A DNA stretch of 6,348 nucleotides, from the NCBI GenBank assembly GCA_017885225.1, contig JAFNGM010000179.1, positions 1-6,348 on the forward strand, in the 5' to 3' direction. Under the pieces are notes generated by a model. It worked only from the letters and a program-made list of their open reading frames with translations. It had not been told where the DNA came from and did not search any database. How positions within the stretch are numbered: the first letter of the stretch is position 1; the number at the start of each line of letters is the position of its first letter. Positions 5,328 to 6,348 of the stretch are shown here, piece by piece. The DNA is from Syntrophaceae bacterium. Its GTDB lineage: Bacteria; Desulfobacterota; Syntrophia; Syntrophales; UBA2185. The position numbers and the translations under genes are program-made.

Positions 5328-6348
5328 GAAAGCGAGACGCTATTCACCGAGGAGGCCGAACCTCCTGGTAATTTAGCAGGTCTTGTTGGTATTGAAAATT
5401 ACGCACACGATGTTTCACCGTCGTACGACACCCTCCTTGCCCCTTCCGTCGTTAAGACAAAAGGGGTCCCGTATGTTTTTCGTTTTAAAGAAAGTCCCCG
5501 ATCCCGGGCCTTTCGCAAGCGTTTTTATCCGGAAATAACACCTCACGAATGGAGCAATTGGCACTGGCAATTCAGTAATCGCATACGCGAAGCTGATGCG
5601 CTATCAAAGTTCATCTGGCTTTCCGAAGACGAACGGAACGCAATGAATCATCAGGCGGGCTCTCTGCCCGTGGCAATCACCCCTTACTACTTAAGCCTTC
5701 TCGACGAATTCGATTCACATCACCCTCTGCGACGTATGGTGATTCCTGTAGCTGCTGAATGTCATCGCGCTCCTGAGGAAACAGATGATCCCTTAGGAGA
5801 AGAACACGCCAGTCCCGTTCCCGGAATTGTGCATCGCTATCCCGATCGTGTCCTGTTTCTTGTGACGGATACCTGTTCAACCTATTGCCGCTATTGCACG
5901 CGCTCGCGCATGGTCGGCAGCCACCGCAAGCCCCTCTCAGAAACGGAATGCTGGGAAGCAGCCGTCGCATATATTAAAGCAGCTCCTCAGATTCGTGATG
6001 TCCTGCTCTCCGGTGGCGATCCACTCACCCTTTCCGATGAGCGGCTGGAGTGGCTTTTAGCAAGCCTGAGACAAATTCCACACATAGAAATTCTGCGTCT
6101 CGGCACGAAGGTACCCGTTGTACTGCCGCAGCGGATAACACCGAAACTCACGTACATGTTAAAGCGCTTTCATCCCCTGTTGATGAGCATTCACGTGAAT
6201 CACCCGGATGAAATAACGACAGAAATGAGTCACGCGTGCATTCGCCTTGCCAATGCGGGTATACCGCTCGGCAGCCAGACGGTCTTGCTGCACAGGATCA
6301 ATGATGATGTGGAAACCATGAAACGCCTTGTCCATGGTTTGCTTAAAG
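5325..6348 (+). CDS. KamA-family PLP/radical SAM aminomutase (lysine 2,3-aminomutase-like), C-terminus outside window
   Basis: The frame is open from ATG 5325 to the right edge (341 residues). It has the radical SAM triad in DTCSTYCRYCTRSR (C184, C188, C191), the DVLLSGGDPL loop, RLGTKVPVVLPQRIT, SIHVNHPDEIT and GIPLGSQTVLL, all diagnostic of the lysine 2,3-aminomutase family. These enzymes use SAM and pyridoxal phosphate to move an amino group from C2 to C3 of an amino acid (for lysine, giving beta-lysine for fermentation or osmolytes). The cluster cysteines sit 59 residues later than in the Clostridium subterminale enzyme as I recall it (C125/C129/C132), so the N-terminus is extended. Residues that fix substrate choice and the PLP lysine (C. 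subterminale D293, D330, K337) fall just beyond the window, so lysine versus glutamate or another substrate cannot be decided. It follows an AT-rich leader and probably has its own promoter. Confidence 0.93.
   Translation, partial: MESETLFTEEAEPPGNLAGLVGIENYAHDVSPSYDTLLAPSVVKTKGVPYVFRFKESPRSRAFRKRFYPEITPHEWSNWHWQFSNRIREADALSKFIWLSEDERNAMNHQAGSLPVAITPYYLSLLDEFDSHHPLRRMVIPVAAECHRAPEETDDPLGEEHASPVPGIVHRYPDRVLFLVTDTCSTYCRYCTRSRMVGSHRKPLSETECWEAAVAYIKAAPQIRDVLLSGGDPLTLSDERLEWLLASLRQIPHIEILRLGTKVPVVLPQRITPKLTYMLKRFHPLLMSIHVNHPDEITTEMSHACIRLANAGIPLGSQTVLLHRINDDVETMKRLVHGLLK

Noticed and set aside
5162..5371. 69-residue Lys/Asn-rich ORF upstream of the KamA gene
   Set aside because: Low-complexity translation of AT-rich DNA with no RBS, overlapping the firmly placed KamA start.

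Overview
The window looks like chromosomal DNA of an anaerobic Gram-negative bacterium. My best guess is a Desulfobacterota/deltaproteobacterial lineage. This is inferred from gene content only: two radical-SAM enzymes, a VKOR-DsbA disulfide-forming fusion, and a gene that appears to encode selenocysteine. The standard genetic code holds elsewhere in the window: TGA ends the CDF gene at 2076-2078 and the selenoprotein gene itself at 3122-3124, and TGG is used for Trp.

Layout. Minus strand, 1-955: a well-formed sigma70-type promoter (927-955) drives a leader with a signal-peptide-like start (793-852), a YbhB-type PEBP gene (305-757) and, 11 bases further on, a PflA-like (COG1313 type) radical-SAM gene that runs off the left edge (1-293). 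The leader and the PEBP domain are one base out of register. Restoring one T would give a lipoprotein form of the PEBP protein. Plus strand, 1019-4243: a candidate promoter, then a cation diffusion facilitator (1158-2078), a secreted metallophosphatase-fold protein with an in-frame TGA (2099-3124), and a VKOR-DsbA fusion (3206-4243), probably one operon. Minus strand, 4282-5061: a complete formamidopyrimidine-DNA glycosylase (mutM), convergent with the operon. Plus strand, 5325-6348: an AT-rich, A-tract-laden leader followed by a KamA-family aminomutase that runs off the right edge.

The most notable item is 2099-3124. It looks like two ORFs split by a TGA at 2279-2281, but the frame is continuous across it. 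The TGA follows a Cys in a C-P-T-U-G context. A perfectly paired 8-bp stem with loop GGTCTG starts 10 bases downstream, as expected of a bacterial SECIS. The gene is therefore read as a 341-residue selenoprotein with a Sec-containing CxxU motif. The same protein has lost essentially all canonical metal ligands of the UshA/5'-nucleotidase fold. Together with the adjacent periplasmic thiol-oxidising VKOR-DsbA protein, this suggests a redox or metal-handling role outside the cytoplasm rather than nucleotide hydrolysis. That role is inference.
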